Shown piece after piece: positions 1-13,207 of a stretch of DNA of 64,000 nucleotides. The DNA lies in NCBI GenBank assembly GCA_023159155.1, contig JAJNNX010000049.1, positions 1-64,000 on the forward strand. The letters are read 5' to 3'. Source of the DNA: Ustulina deusta (taxonomy: Eukaryota; Ascomycota; Sordariomycetes; Xylariales; Xylariaceae). The translations under genes and the position numbers were made by a program. Position 1 is the stretch's first letter, and each line of letters starts with the position of its first letter. The notes under the pieces were generated by a model. It saw nothing but the letters and a program-made list of their open reading frames with translations, had not been told where the DNA came from and searched no databases.

Positions 1-506
1 AATAAATATATATTTTAAACTAGTAGAATAGAAGTTTGAAATTTATGCTAGTATTAATATATATTTATAATTTATTATATAGTTTTATATTAGTTTTTTA
101 GCTGTTATAGCACGCTTAGTTTTTGTTTAATATATAAAAATAATTAAAAGCTATAAATATTTTCTGTTTGTTATTTGATCTAATTGAAGTAGTAAAACTT
201 TAATAATAGTAATAGTATATTTTTTTTTATTTAAAACATTTTAATCTAACTGCTATTTTTAATAATTTTTATTAAAAAAGCTTTTATTTTATAGTCCAAA
301 GAACTATAAGCAAATATTTTATAGTCTAAAAAACTATAGGCAAATATATTTTCTAGTAATATTATATAATCTATTGCTTATAGTAATAGTAATAGGGATA
401 TACTAAATAGGTTTTTGCAATAAAATAATTATTAGTTATTTAGTAAGAGTATACTGAACTAATAGATTAAAAGCTAGTAGAATAGGCTATAAAAAGGCCG
501 GACCTT

Positions 507-887
507 GTTTTAGTAAGTATTGAAATAGAGCAGGGCTCCTGATCGGCGTGTCGCACACTAAAACTAACTAAACCTACCTGATCTTTCTATATTGGACTAC
601 GTTTTCTGATTTGCGGATTTTTATACGGATTAGGTTAAGATCTAATATATAAATATAAATAAAAACGTAATAATTAATTAATAAAAACAAATCTTTAATT
701 CTTATTTAATATTTTATATTAATTATTTGTTTATTTATGTTTATATAAAAAAGAAGTTCTTTATAGCTTTAAATAAAAACGCGCGTTTTTTATATTTTTT
801 GTTTTGTAATTTTTAAAGTTTTTAAAAATATGTTTTATTTTATAACTAAAGACTTATTTTCTATATATATATATTAGCCCTACTATA
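507..887 (-). repeat. LTR copy, left (inferred 3' LTR)
   Basis: This copy aligns along its whole length with 12,818-13,207. Landmarks shared by both include AAACTAACTAAACCTAC, TTTGCGGATTTTTATA and AATAAAAACGTAATAATTAA. Differences are mainly C/T and G/A transitions. The right half of this copy is heavily mutated (runs of TA where the other copy keeps CG and CA), while its left part keeps more original bases, such as GCAGGGCTCCTGATCGGCG. Confidence 0.8.
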
Positions 888-3800
888 AATTTCCTAAATT
901 ATTAGGTTTTTGTTTTTAGATTATAATAATTAACTTAAACTATAATTAATTAGTTATTTATTTTTTTTAGATTTTTATTGCTAAATTTTTTTAGTTTTTA
1001 TATTTATTTTTAATAATTTAACTTTTTATTTTTTTTATATACTTAGCGCTTTATAAGCAGTTTTTTAATTCTTAGGTTTTTTAATATTTGTTTAATTAAC
1101 TATATATATTTATAAATTATATTTTTTTTAAAACTTCTAATTAGTAAAAAAGTTTAGTATAAAACAACTTTTTATATTACTATATATATTATTTTTTTAA
1201 AATATAAAAAAAATCTACTAGTAAAAATTTTTTTTATAAATTATAGCTTAAGTTTTTTTGCTACTAAAAAGAAATTAGTATTATTTATTAAGATTAAATA
1301 TATTAGAATATTTATATTTTTAATTAAATTTTTTAGATTTAAGTATAGCTACTAGGGCATTTTTTAATTAGCTTTATATTAATTTTTTAAATAATTTAAT
1401 AATTGTTATTCCTTTATAAGTAGACTAAAAAGCAAAAATATTTATTATAAAAAAATCTAACTTAATTTAAAAAAAAAATCTATAAAATATATTTTATATA
1501 TTTATATTATTATTTATTAACTAATTAGTTTTATAAAATAAAATAATTATTAATTGTTTTTTTGTTTTAAGTAATATTAATTAAAAAAAAAGCTTTGTTT
1601 TAATAATTATAATCTTAGTATATAATTCTATTTTTTTAATAATATTTAGGCGATTTTTTATAATTTTAATGCTTACTATTGGGTTGTTAAGTATTAATTT
1701 TTAGTTATTAGGTTACATATTTTTTAAAAAATGCCTAAATATTTAAAAAGCAATACTATATAGATAATATATACTAAACTATAGTTCTATTAATTATTTT
1801 AGGTATATATAGAAAAGTATATATATAAAATAAAAAAACATATTAAAAAGCAGTTTTAAAGTTTATTAATTAATAATATTTTTAAAAGTTTATATTTAAT
1901 AATTATAAATAAATTATTAATATTTTTTGTTTTGCTTAAAAACTAAATTAATAAAGTAAGTAGTTTGCTTTTGTTTATTAATAATTATAATAAAAAAATA
2001 ATTTAATTAGCTACTACCTGCTTTAAAAAATTTAAGCTTATTAAGTATTACTTATCTAACTTTAAAAATTAATATAATTATAATTATTTTTTTATTAAGT
2101 TTTATAAATTAAGTAATAAAATAATTAAATAATTTAAATAATTATTTGTAAGCTATTTTTATGTTTAGCTTATAAAGCTAAATAGTAAGTTATACCTTAA
2201 TATTTATAATATTAGCCCAAGTATATTGTTTTTATTTAATTATTGCATTAATAATCTGGGTACTAAGGCTATTAATTATTTAAATATTTTTAAAATAAAA
2301 AAAAGATTAGTTGTTTTTTAAAAAATTTATTATTTATATATTAGTAATTGTTATAAAAAAGCGTATTAATAAAAATCTTAATTCTATTAGCTGCTAAGTA
2401 TTATAATAATAAAGAAATATTTTTATATTTTAAGTTGTACTAACTATATATTTTTGTAATTAAATTTTATAAATATTTATAATATTTTAGGTAAAGTTTT
2501 ATAGGTTAGAAATTAGTAAGTGGAGTGATTAGCTAAAAAATTAACTAATTTTATTAAAAGATTAGCTAGGCTAGCTAGATTAATTAAATCTATAACTAGA
2601 AATTTAGAACTGGTTTTTTTATATAAACTATAATATAATTTTTATAATATTTTAATAAATTATTTTATATATTTTTGTTTAAATTATAGGGTTTTTTGTT
2701 TATAATATTTATTATTTTTTTTTAAAGTTTTGGTTTATAAAAAGCTAAAAGTATATAAGTTCTATAGAAATAACTATAGTGCTAGCTATTATTTTATTAA
2801 ATACTAAGGATTAATATTGCAAGTTTAGGTCCGGGCAAGTAATTATTAAATAATAATTTTTAAATATAATTAAAAATAATAAAAACTTTTTAGTAGGCGT
2901 TAATTATTATATTATTATTAATAAAATTTATAATATATAATATTTTTTATTTAATATTATAAATTATAATAAACTAATAATTAAAAATATATTTAATTTT
3001 AGTTGCTTTAATTGTTTTAAATATTATAAAACTAATAGATTTATTTTATTTTTTAAAAAATTAAAAAATAAAATAGTTTTTATTAAAGCTTTTGTTTTAA
3101 ACTTAAAAAAATATTTATATAAAAATACTTTTAAATATTACTTATAGTTTAAAATAATTAATTATTATAGTAATTAATGTATTAACTTTTAATATATTTA
3201 GCTACTAATACTATTATATTTTTTAAAATATATTAATTAGTTTTAGTCCAAACAAGTTATAAAAAACTTAAGTTATAATACTTAGAGAAGTTTTATAGTT
3301 ATATAAAGCATTTTTATATTTTTAGCAAAAGTAAAATAGTGGTTTTTTATTATAGTAATTTATATATAACGGTTTATTTAGCAATATATATTATATTAGT
3401 TTAAATAATATAATAGTAATAATACTATTAAAAAAAAATATATATATTTTTTAGATCTTTTTAGTAATATTTTAAATAGGTTGGTTAAAATATTTTAGAT
3501 GTAATAATTTAAAGTAATAATGTTAAAATAAGCTAATTATATAATAGTTTTAATATTAAAGCAAAGTGTTAGTTCTATATATTAATAATCAAAAGTATAA
3601 ATAAAATATAATAAATATATAGTTTATATATTAATAAGTAAAGTCTAAAAATTAGTAGTATAAGATATATTAGTTAGAAAATAGGTAGTTAAGAGCTAAG
3701 TATAAGGTCTACTAAGCTAATATAAGTCTAGTTAATTTATATTACTTTTTTATAAAAACTTTGTTAGTTTTTTTTTAATATAAATTGTTATTAAAAAAAA

Positions 3801-6800
3801 GTATTAATTAGGGCTTCCCTATTTATATTACTTTATAAAAAATAATATTTATTAGTTTTATATAAATTAGTTATTTTTTTTTAATTTACTTATTTATTTT
3901 TTTATATAAACTATATTTATATTTATACTTTTTTATACTTTTAATTTTATTTATTTGATCTATAATAATTAGTTTATATATAATATATTATAATATATAT
4001 TTTTATTTTTTGTTATTTTTTATAATATTTAGTAATTAGTTATTTTTATCTATTATATAATTATTATTTTTATATTAGTTATACTAAATATTATATAAAT
4101 ATATTTATGTTTAGTTAGATTGCTAATAAATAGTTAAAGTTTTAAGCCCTAATTATTTTATAAATTAATCTAAAAGTTCAAACAATTTAAAAAAAAACAA
4201 GTATTACTAATTAAAATATATTTAAAGCTTTTATACTAACTAACCTATTATTATATATATTAAATTTTATATATTATTTTTAGCTATACTATTTTATTAC
4301 TAGCAAACTTAATGTTTAATTATTTTTTTTTTTAATTATAAAAATCTTTTGTTTTAAGCTAGCTTATATAATTTTGATTTTTTATTATAATTAATCAAAA
4401 AAAAGCTAAGTTATAAAAAAGCTTTAGTAGTTAAATACTAATCAAAATAATATATATTAAAGCTAATAAATATTTTAATTAAGCTAATCGGTATATAAGT
4501 TATATTTTTAAAATAATTATTGTATTGTTTTTTTTATTATTTGGTGCTAAATTGCAATATATTATATATTTCTAGTTAAAATCTAGTATAGTTTTAATAA
4601 TTCTAGCTATACTCCTTTTAAGCATATATTTTTTTAGAGCTATAGTCCTAAAACATATAATATTACTAAAAAACTTTAATAAGCTAACAAAGCTATATAT
4701 TATTTAAAAAAAAGCTTTTAAATATAATTAAAATAAATATTATAGCTTTTTTAATTAGTATAAACAAATAAGCTTTATTTTTTTTTTTTAACTTTTATAT
4801 ATAACTAATAAAAATATTTAATAATAATTATTAGATTTTTTATTATTTTATTATTAAAGCTCTAAATAGCTATACTACTAGTTAATATATATACTAGAAT
4901 ATTTATTTTTTATTTTTTATAATATTTAATAATAAGGCTATATTTAAAATAATTATAATATTTATTAGCAAATTTATATTTTTTTATATTAAACTATGCT
5001 ATAGTAACTTATTTAGTAAATATTTTTTTATAATGCTTGATTGCCCGGTATAAATAATAATATTTGCTATTTAATTAACTAGAACTTTTAATTCTATTTT
5101 TTACTAGTTATATATCTATTAATTTTAAAAGTTTAAAAATAATAGTTGTTTTAAAATATAGCTATTTTTTAAATATAAATTAATAAATCTTTTATAATCT
5201 AGTATTTATAATAATTATATTTATTTAGTTAGCTAGCTAGACTATAAATATTATATAAGCAATACTAAATATATTTATTTATATATTGTAATAACCTAAA
5301 AAAATAAAAATAAAATTTAAATAAATAGAATAGCTTAAAAAAGTTCTTAATTTAAGCTAATTAAATAGAAATTATTATATGCTATTTTATATATTTTTTA
5401 ATTGATCTGCTTATAAAGCAGTAGTAAAATTGCTGTTTTAAAGCAAGTTTTTAAAAATAAAAAAATAATATAAAAATAATATAAAAATAATATAAAAATA
5501 ATAAAAAAAAGCAAAAGTATAAGTAGCAAGTATTACTTTATAGTAAATCTAAACTAATTAAAATAATATTATTATAATATATAGTACTAGATCTATAGAC
5601 TTTAGTTATATTTATTTTTCTAGTTTTTAAATTTAAAAAAATATTATTTGCTAATTAATAGACTTTTTTTCTAATTATAAATTATTAAAGCTTAAATATT
5701 TAGTTTTTAAGTTTATTTTAATTAAAATCTTAATTTAATATAATAAAGCTTTATTATTAATAATTTTTTAATTTTTTTTAATTGTTTTATTTATATTTTA
5801 GTATTTTTAGCCTATTTAAGCTATATTATAGTTTATTTAAGCTATATTTTAGTTATATTTAGCTATATTTTAAATTATATTTAAATATATTTAAGCTTAT
5901 TTAAGTTATATTTTAGCTATATCTAACTATATTTTAAGCTTTGTTTAGCTTTTGTTTAATTATAGTATAATTTTAATTAGAGCTATTTTAGCTATATTTA
6001 TATTTTTTTATAGCAGTTATTTTTTAGTAAGCTTATTGTTTATTTATTAGTAGTAAAGTTAACTAGTTTTTAATATTTAGTTTTATTTTTAATAAATAGT
6101 TATAAGCTATTTAATATATAAATTTTTATTTTTATATATCTTTTTAGCTTTTTTATTTTATATTTTTTAATTTTTTTTTTTAAATATTATAAAAAATAGG
6201 CCTTTTTATTTATATAAAAGTTTAGCGTTTTAAAATTTATTATTATTTAATAAAATATTAAATATAAAAATAAAGTCTTTTTTTTTTAAAGCTATAAAGT
6301 AGACCTTATAGGTATATCGCTAATTAGCTTATTTTATAGCTTAGTGTTTTTTTTTAGTAATAATACGTTAGACCTTAGCTATATTTTTTTTTTTTTTTAA
6401 ATTGTTATATTTTATATATTAAAAAAGATATATAATTAAGAATATTTTGCTAATTAATAATTTATTATATTAAAATAACGTTTTTAATTAATAAAACTAA
6501 TAATTAATTATAAACTATTTTATATATATTATAGCTATAATATTAAATAATAGTTTTATTAGCTTAGATTACTTTATTAAATTGTTTAGTCTAGCTTTTT
6601 TTTATTTTTTAAGTTATTTTTTTAAAACTATTAATAATTATTTTATAGTTTAACTTAATAAATCTTTAGCTTTAGAAGTAATATATTATGTTATAAGTTA
6701 TTATAAACTTAAATTATATTTTAACTATTATAACTTTTTTTTTATTTTTAGAACTATTATTATATTTAATTTTAATAAAAGTACTATACTAATAAATAAT

Positions 6801-7474
6801 ATATTGCTTAATAAATTAAGCAATATTTTTAAAATTAACTAATTAAAGTAATATTGCTTTAAAATAAGCTAATATTTTATATTTAGTTTTAATAATTATT
6901 TTAAACCTATTATTATTAAATATAAATTAAATATTAAAAATTTAGCTTATAAATATATTTTTAGTTTTATTGTAGTAATATTTTTTTTTAGATTATTTAT
7001 TTTATATTTATTAGTATAGCTTATAGCTTTTTAAAATATTTTTAATATTTTTATATAAGTTTTTCTAGTAATATTAAGCAGTAATTTTATAGTATATAAA
7101 ATTTTAGCTTTAATATTCTAGTTATATATAGTTTTTTTAAAAAAAACGTTTTTAATTATTAAAGTTATTAATATAATATTAGATCTAATATAATAGTTTT
7201 GTTTTTTTTTAAAAACAATTTTTATAAATAAAAAATTAAAAAGCTTAATTTTTATAAATTTTTTTTTATATTGCTATTATAAAACAATTAAGCAAGCTTT
7301 TAATAATAAAATATATTACTAGTTCTTATAAATATATTAATTATTTTTGCTTTAGTTTAAAAAAAATATTAGTATTTAAAACAATTATTAGTTTAATTAT
7401 TATAATATAAAGTTAAAAATTAATAAAATTTTTTATATTTTTTTTTATTAATTATTTAATTTATTTAATAGTTT
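888..7474. other. AT-rich RIP-mutated interior, undetermined
   Basis: Interior of the retrotransposon relic to the left of the RNase H remnant. By position it should contain the integrase on the minus strand and probably a nested element. I could not recognise further domains. It includes the degenerate minisatellite at 5800-5995 and a short (ATAATATAAAA)n tract near 5458-5512. No intact gene is present. Confidence 0.6.
5800..5995. repeat. Degenerate TTTAGCTATA minisatellite
   Basis: About a dozen loosely spaced copies of a TTTAAGCTATAT / TTTTAGCTATAT unit run through this stretch. Copies differ by A/G and C/T-type changes and small gaps. It may be a RIP-altered tandem repeat from a coding repeat or from the element's untranslated region. 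Confidence 0.5.
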
Positions 7475-7708
7475 TTCTAGTTTGTATAATAGTCCATCTG
7501 CTACTATATATTTTTTTTTAAAAATATAGTACAATTTAAAATCAAACATTTTAATAAAAATAATTTATTAGGTTAGAATTGTACTAAGTAATACAAAAAA
7601 TTTATTGTTTAGCTAAATAATTAGTATTTTTATATTTATTTTTAAATAAAATCTGATTCTATATAAGTAGTTTTATAGTTAGCAAAAAGCTTTAATAACT
7701 TTTAGGTA
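7475..7708 (-). pseudogene. Decayed Gypsy RNase H C-terminus
   Basis: The minus strand reads FDFKLYYIFKKKYIVADGL near its end, matching the very common Gypsy motif FDF-V-HVPGKK---ADGLSR. Upstream in the same frame lies NYLYRIRFYLKINIKILII, matching the family's YLYG-RF-LETDA-TLV. Stops sit where arginine, tryptophan and glutamine codons are expected. It fixes the element's coding strand as minus. Confidence 0.7.
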
Positions 7709-8140
7709 TTTTTTTTTTGTTATATTATAATTTAATTTAAATTTTTTTTAAGTTTTTAATTTATATTTAAATAGATATATTTTATTTTTAATTAGTTAAT
7801 AAAATATAGTGCTTTATTTTTTTTTTAAAGCGTTAATTTTTAATTAGATTTTTTTAGTTTTGTAATCTAAAGTAATTAAGCAAAAAATAGTTATTAAAGC
7901 TTATTATAGTATTATTATTACTTATTTTTAATTATTTTCTTAAATAAACTTAATATTATACTAAAAAAATATAATTAATAAAAATATTATTATAATATAT
8001 ATTTTTATTTATATTTAATAATAACTATTTATTTTTAAAAAAGCTTTTATTTTTCTAATATTGCTATATATTATTTATTTTAAAATTTTAAATATTTTGG
8101 TTTTTATAAGTTTATAACTATTAGTTCTATAAAAATATCT

Positions 8141-8338
8141 AACTAGTATTACTATTAGTTTATATTATTTATTTTTAATACTATTTATAATAATACTTAT
8201 TAATTCAAAATTTAATAAAACTATATTAATATTTTTAATATATTTAAAAATAAATTGTTATATATTAAAAGTAACTTTTTAATTATTATAACAAATAATA
8301 AGCTTTTTAATTTTTATATTATTAAAAAATAGTTTATA
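8141..8338 (-). pseudogene. Decayed Gypsy reverse transcriptase segment
   Basis: Minus-strand reading gives YKLFFNNIKIKKLIICYNN, a stop, then QFIFKYIKNINIVLLNFEL. It matches the connection region of fungal Gypsy polymerases, whose usual form there is FFDDV-VKGPKT-YN followed by an EHIQN-DKVL-DLE-type stretch. D to N and E to K changes and TAA codons are what C-to-T mutation produces. The frame is the same as that of the RNase H relic 630 bp downstream, so no net indel separates them. The match rests on family memory, not a search. Confidence 0.6.
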
Positions 8339-11300
8339 TTTTTTAAATATAATATTATATAGTATTTAGTTAATTATTTTAAAAAAATAAGCTATTAAAT
8401 TTGTTATGCTTTAAAAAAATGTTATTATTTATAAAATTCTAAATAATATAAAAAAAGCTATTAGTGTTTAACTAAAAAAAAATAAAAATATTTAATTATA
8501 TTTAAAAAAAAAATCAATTATTAATAAGATTTTATATATAGCAAATTTTTTAGCAAATTTATTGCAGCTTTTTAGTAAAAAAATATTTTAAATTATAACA
8601 ATGTTTAGTTTAGTAGTAAAGTTAATTAGTCTAAGCTTTTTTTTTTTTTTTTTTTTTATAAACTATACGTTCTAATATATACTATATTTTTTTTCTAATA
8701 TATTATTTATAAGTTAGGTTTTAAATATATTTAATACTTTTTTTTATAGTAATATAAAAATAAAGATTTTTTTTATTTGTTAAGCTTTATATAATATTAT
8801 CTAGATTTTATATAATAATATAATTTTATTATATATTTTTTTTAATTTTACTAAAATCTTAAGCTAGAGCTATTTTATATTTATATAGCATTTTAACTAA
8901 AAGCTTTTTTTTTTAATTAATAAGTTCTAATATTTTTATATTTTTTTTAATTTTTTAAAAATGTTCTTTAGTTAATTAAGTTTTTTTAAGTTATATAATA
9001 AAACATAAATAAATTTTTAAATAAATTTTTTCCTTTTTAAACATTTTGTTTAGTTTATACTAATTATATATTTTTACTAAAGTTTTTTTTTTTTAATTAA
9101 TTAACCCTAGAAATACAGAATTATTATATTTTCTATTGTTAACTAAGTAGATTTTTTTTAATTTAGGCTTATATATTATAAATATTAAAAAAAAAAAAAA
9201 AAAAACACTATCTATTTAGCTTTTAAAACTTTTGCTTTTTTTGCTTTTTTTATAGTTTTATAAATAATAGTTCTAAAAACTATTAAAAATTTACTATCTA
9301 ATAAAGCACTTATAAAAAAAGTATTATTATCTAGCTTTAGTATTTAGTTTATATAGTTCGTAAATAGCTAATTAATATTATAAAAATATTCTTATATAAT
9401 TTTATTATTTAGGTTTAATACTAAATTAAAAGTCACCTTAGCAATATATAATAAAAATAAAATTTAAATATTAATTAAAAACTAATTATAACTATTTATA
9501 GCAGCTTTTTATATATAAATAACTATTAGTTTTTTATAGCTTTAATTATTAATTTGTTATAAAAGCATAATTAAATAAGCAGGGTTACAGAAATAATAAT
9601 ATATATATTACTAAAAATAAATATAACTATTAAAATTAAATTTTTAAAATAAAAAATATAGTTTATAATTTTTAGGAAATTTATTCCTAAAAATAAAAAA
9701 ATAGCTGCTTTTTTATTTAGAACTATATATATAAAAACAGTTTATATATATTTTTTAGCAATCTATATTAGCTAAATAATAATTTTTTTATATAATTATA
9801 AAAATACTTTTAGTTTAATAAAATATTTATTTTAAATTATTTAAGTATTAATTATAAAAAGTTAGTTATTTTTAATATAACTTTTTATTAAAATATATAA
9901 TTAAGCATTAATATTAAAAAATCCAATAATTAGTAAACTTTCTAATAATTTCCCAATTCTTACTATAACTTTAAGTATACCTATTTAAAAAGTTTTATAA
10001 ACCTTTTTTATCGATTTTTGTAATATTATATATATATTATTAATTTCTAAAATAGGTATGTTTAGTATTTATTAATTATTTGTTTTAAATTTAAGTTTAT
10101 TTAGTTAATTTAATCTAATTGTTTTTTTGCTTAATATTTATCTTATTTTAAAAGCTTATATTATAAATAATTTTAACGTATTAAAAAATAAACCTAGTAG
10201 TTCTTCTTAAGTTAACCCTATTTTAGCTTTAAACAAATTATTAATTTTATTAAAAAATACCTAGCGTTTTTTTATTCTTAAAACAAATAAAAGTACTTGC
10301 TAATCAGTACTTATATTTATTATAATATTAGTTATTTTATAAAGTTAAATAATATTATAAGTTTTAGGCGTAGTATTATTTTTTTTATTTAAATATTTTC
10401 TTTTTGTTATTATAGTTTTTATATAAATTTATATATTAAATATATTAATAAGGTCTAGAACTATAAGTACTAATAAGTTATTTAAAAAAGCAACTTAATT
10501 AATTATTTTTAACACTATAAACTCTTGCTTATTTTAGTATTTTTGTTATTTATTATATTAGAATTTTAAGTAGTTTTTTTTAGCTAGAATATTAAGTTTT
10601 TATTATCCTATAAAAACTAAGTTAGTTTAAAATCTTATTTTAAAATTAAGCTAATTAGTTATAATTAGTTGTTTAAATATTAAAACAGGTAGTTAGGCTA
10701 GGTTGTTCAAAATATTTCTATTTTTGCTAAGTCTTAAGTTTTATAATTAGGTCTTGTTTTTAAAATCTAGATCTTTTAAAATATAGTTAAATTTACGTAA
10801 AGCCCTATAGGCTACTAGAGCTACTAAAAAGTATCTATTAAAGCAGTTATAATAAATCTATATTAAGGCTAAAAATATAAATCTATTTTTATTTCTCCTT
10901 TTTAATATTTCATCCAGGTTAACTATAAATAAGCAAATATACTAAGCTCTAAAGTTATATTTTTTATATAAAGCTCTAAGATCTTTTGTTCTTTTTTTTA
11001 ATTTATAGCTTTATTATATATAATCTTTAGTTTTGCAAGATTAATATTTATACGGATTATTATTAGTGCTTCTAGAGTTATTTTAGTTGTTTAATTAGTT
11101 ATATTTTTAAAAGTTTAATTATTATGTTTAAGTAGCATAAGCTCTAAATTAGCTATTTTTATATTACTACCTGCTTTGCTAATTAATTTTTTAATAAAAT
11201 ATTTAACTAAAAAAAGCATAGTATTAATTCTAGTTAATTAATAATTATATTATTTTAATTATTACTTTAGTTATTTAGATATTATAAATAGAAAAGCTTT

Positions 11301-12817
11301 TTATTTTAACTATTAATTACTTAATTACCGGGTTTATATATATATAGATTATTAAAAACATAATAAAAAAGGTAGTTATAAATAGCTAGGTTAGTTAAGC
11401 AACTAATAAAATTTAAAATAGTTATATTTATATAGCTTACTAAATAAAGTAAAAAGGTATGTTTAGCAATAGTTCTAGGCTAGTAGTACTATTTAAAAAA
11501 CTTAATATTATTATTTATAACTAAAAAAAAAATTCTAAATTAGCTTATTATTTAAAAATATTTATAGTATTAATATATTCTTTTTGTTATAGGTTATCTT
11601 TAGTAATTTTATATTTATTAAAAATGTTTTTAAAATAATTAAAAAGGATTAATTTAACTAGGTTATATAAGTAAGACTTTTTAGGTATTAAAAGGATTTT
11701 TTAGCTAAGTTTATTAATTAAAACTATATATTTAAAAAAAAATTAAATATAATTTTAAAGAGTTATTTTAGTACTTAGAAAAAGCTTAGTAAGTTATTTT
11801 TTTTATAATTAAGTTTATTTAAAATTAATTGCTTTATATTTTTGTTTTAAGCTTATAATAATTTAATCTTAATTAGTATAAAAACTAATAATATATTAAA
11901 TTATATGTTTTTTAATTATAGTTTTTATTTAGTATAATAACTAATTAATTTATTTAGCTTACAAAAGTTTATATAACTTAAAAAGTTTTTTTATTTTATA
12001 AAGCTATTCGGTTACGTTCTTTTTATTAAATTAATTCTAAAAACAAAATATAGGATTAAAAATAAGTAAACTAATAATATATAAAATTATAGCATTTTTA
12101 AAAACTAATTATATAAATATTAAAAGCTTAGTTAGTTAATATTTACTAGTCTAATTATTAGTTAGTATAGTATTAAAAGTAAATATATTTATAATTGGAG
12201 TATTTAAAATAAACTTTATTAGAAAAAGCCTAAAGTTTTGCGGTTGTTTTAAAATATTTAGGTTATTTATTCTAGGTTGCTAATTAGAACTATTAATATA
12301 TAGAAGTAATAAAATAATAAATATTTTAAAAATAAAATAATAATTTTTAAGTTTTAATAATGTTTTTTTATTTAATATTTTATAGTTTTTATTGCTATAT
12401 AAGCATATATAATTAGTATAGTATTTTTATAAGTTTTTTATTAAAAGCTTATATATATTTAAGTTTAATAAATATATTAGTTTTTTTAATAAAACTATAG
12501 TTAAGTTTTATATTTTTTTATAGATTTAATAAAAATAGTATAATATTATTAGTATTTTTATAATTAGTTATTCTAAAAATAATAGTTTTATTAATACTTT
12601 ATATTTATTTAATTTTTATAATAGTTAGTTTTTTATTATTTTTATATTATATTATTAAATTATATTAAAATTCTAACTTTATATAAAGATTTATTAAAAA
12701 AAATATAACTAATTAGCGCAATTAGTAGTTAGTTTTTATATATTAGATATATTAGCTAGAAATATTAGTTTTTAATTATAGGTTATGTTCCAAAAAACAT
12801 TAAATAATATTAATTTT

Positions 12818-13207
12818 TGTTATTTTACTAAAAATACTAATAAAATAAAGCAAAGCTTCTAATTAGCGTATTGTATACTAAAACTAACTAAACCTACTTA
12901 ATTTTTCTATATCGGACTATATTTTTTAATTTGCGGATTTTTATATAGATTAGGTTAAGATCTAATATATAAATATAAATAAAAACGTAATAATTAATTA
13001 ATAAAAACAAATTTTTAACTTTTATTTAATATTTTGTATTAATTCTTTATTTATTTGTGTTTACGTAAGGAAAAAGTTTTTTATAGCTTTAAATAAAAAC
13101 GTGCGCTTTTTATACTTCTTGTTCCGTAATCTCTGAAGTCTCTAAGAATACGTTCTATTCTATAACTAAGGACCTGTCTCCTGTACGCACGCACCAGCCC
13201 TACTGCA
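12818..13207 (-). repeat. LTR copy, right (inferred 5' LTR)
   Basis: Partner of the repeat at 507-887. Its last 120 bases or so are almost untouched by RIP and preserve GTACGCACGCACCAGCCC and the terminal CTACTGCA, whereas the matching end of the left copy is reduced to TA repeats. Read on the minus strand it begins TGCAGTAGGG and ends AACA, giving the canonical TG...CA termini. Confidence 0.8.

Larger units (their letters stand above)
507..13207 (-). mobile_element. RIP-degraded Ty3/Gypsy LTR retrotransposon, about 12.7 kb
   Basis: Two direct repeats of about 380-390 bp frame this AT-rich stretch. The inner sequence carries decayed Gypsy reverse transcriptase (8141-8338) and RNase H (7475-7708) reading on the minus strand in one shared frame, so the 5' LTR should be the right-hand copy. 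Apart from that frame the interior has no usable ORF: almost every CpA has become TpA, as RIP predicts. The span is long for a Gypsy element (usually 5-8 kb), and about 6.6 kb lies between RNase H and the left LTR, so a nested insertion is likely, though I could not delimit it. No target-site duplication is visible. The outer edges are uncertain by tens of bases. Confidence 0.72.
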
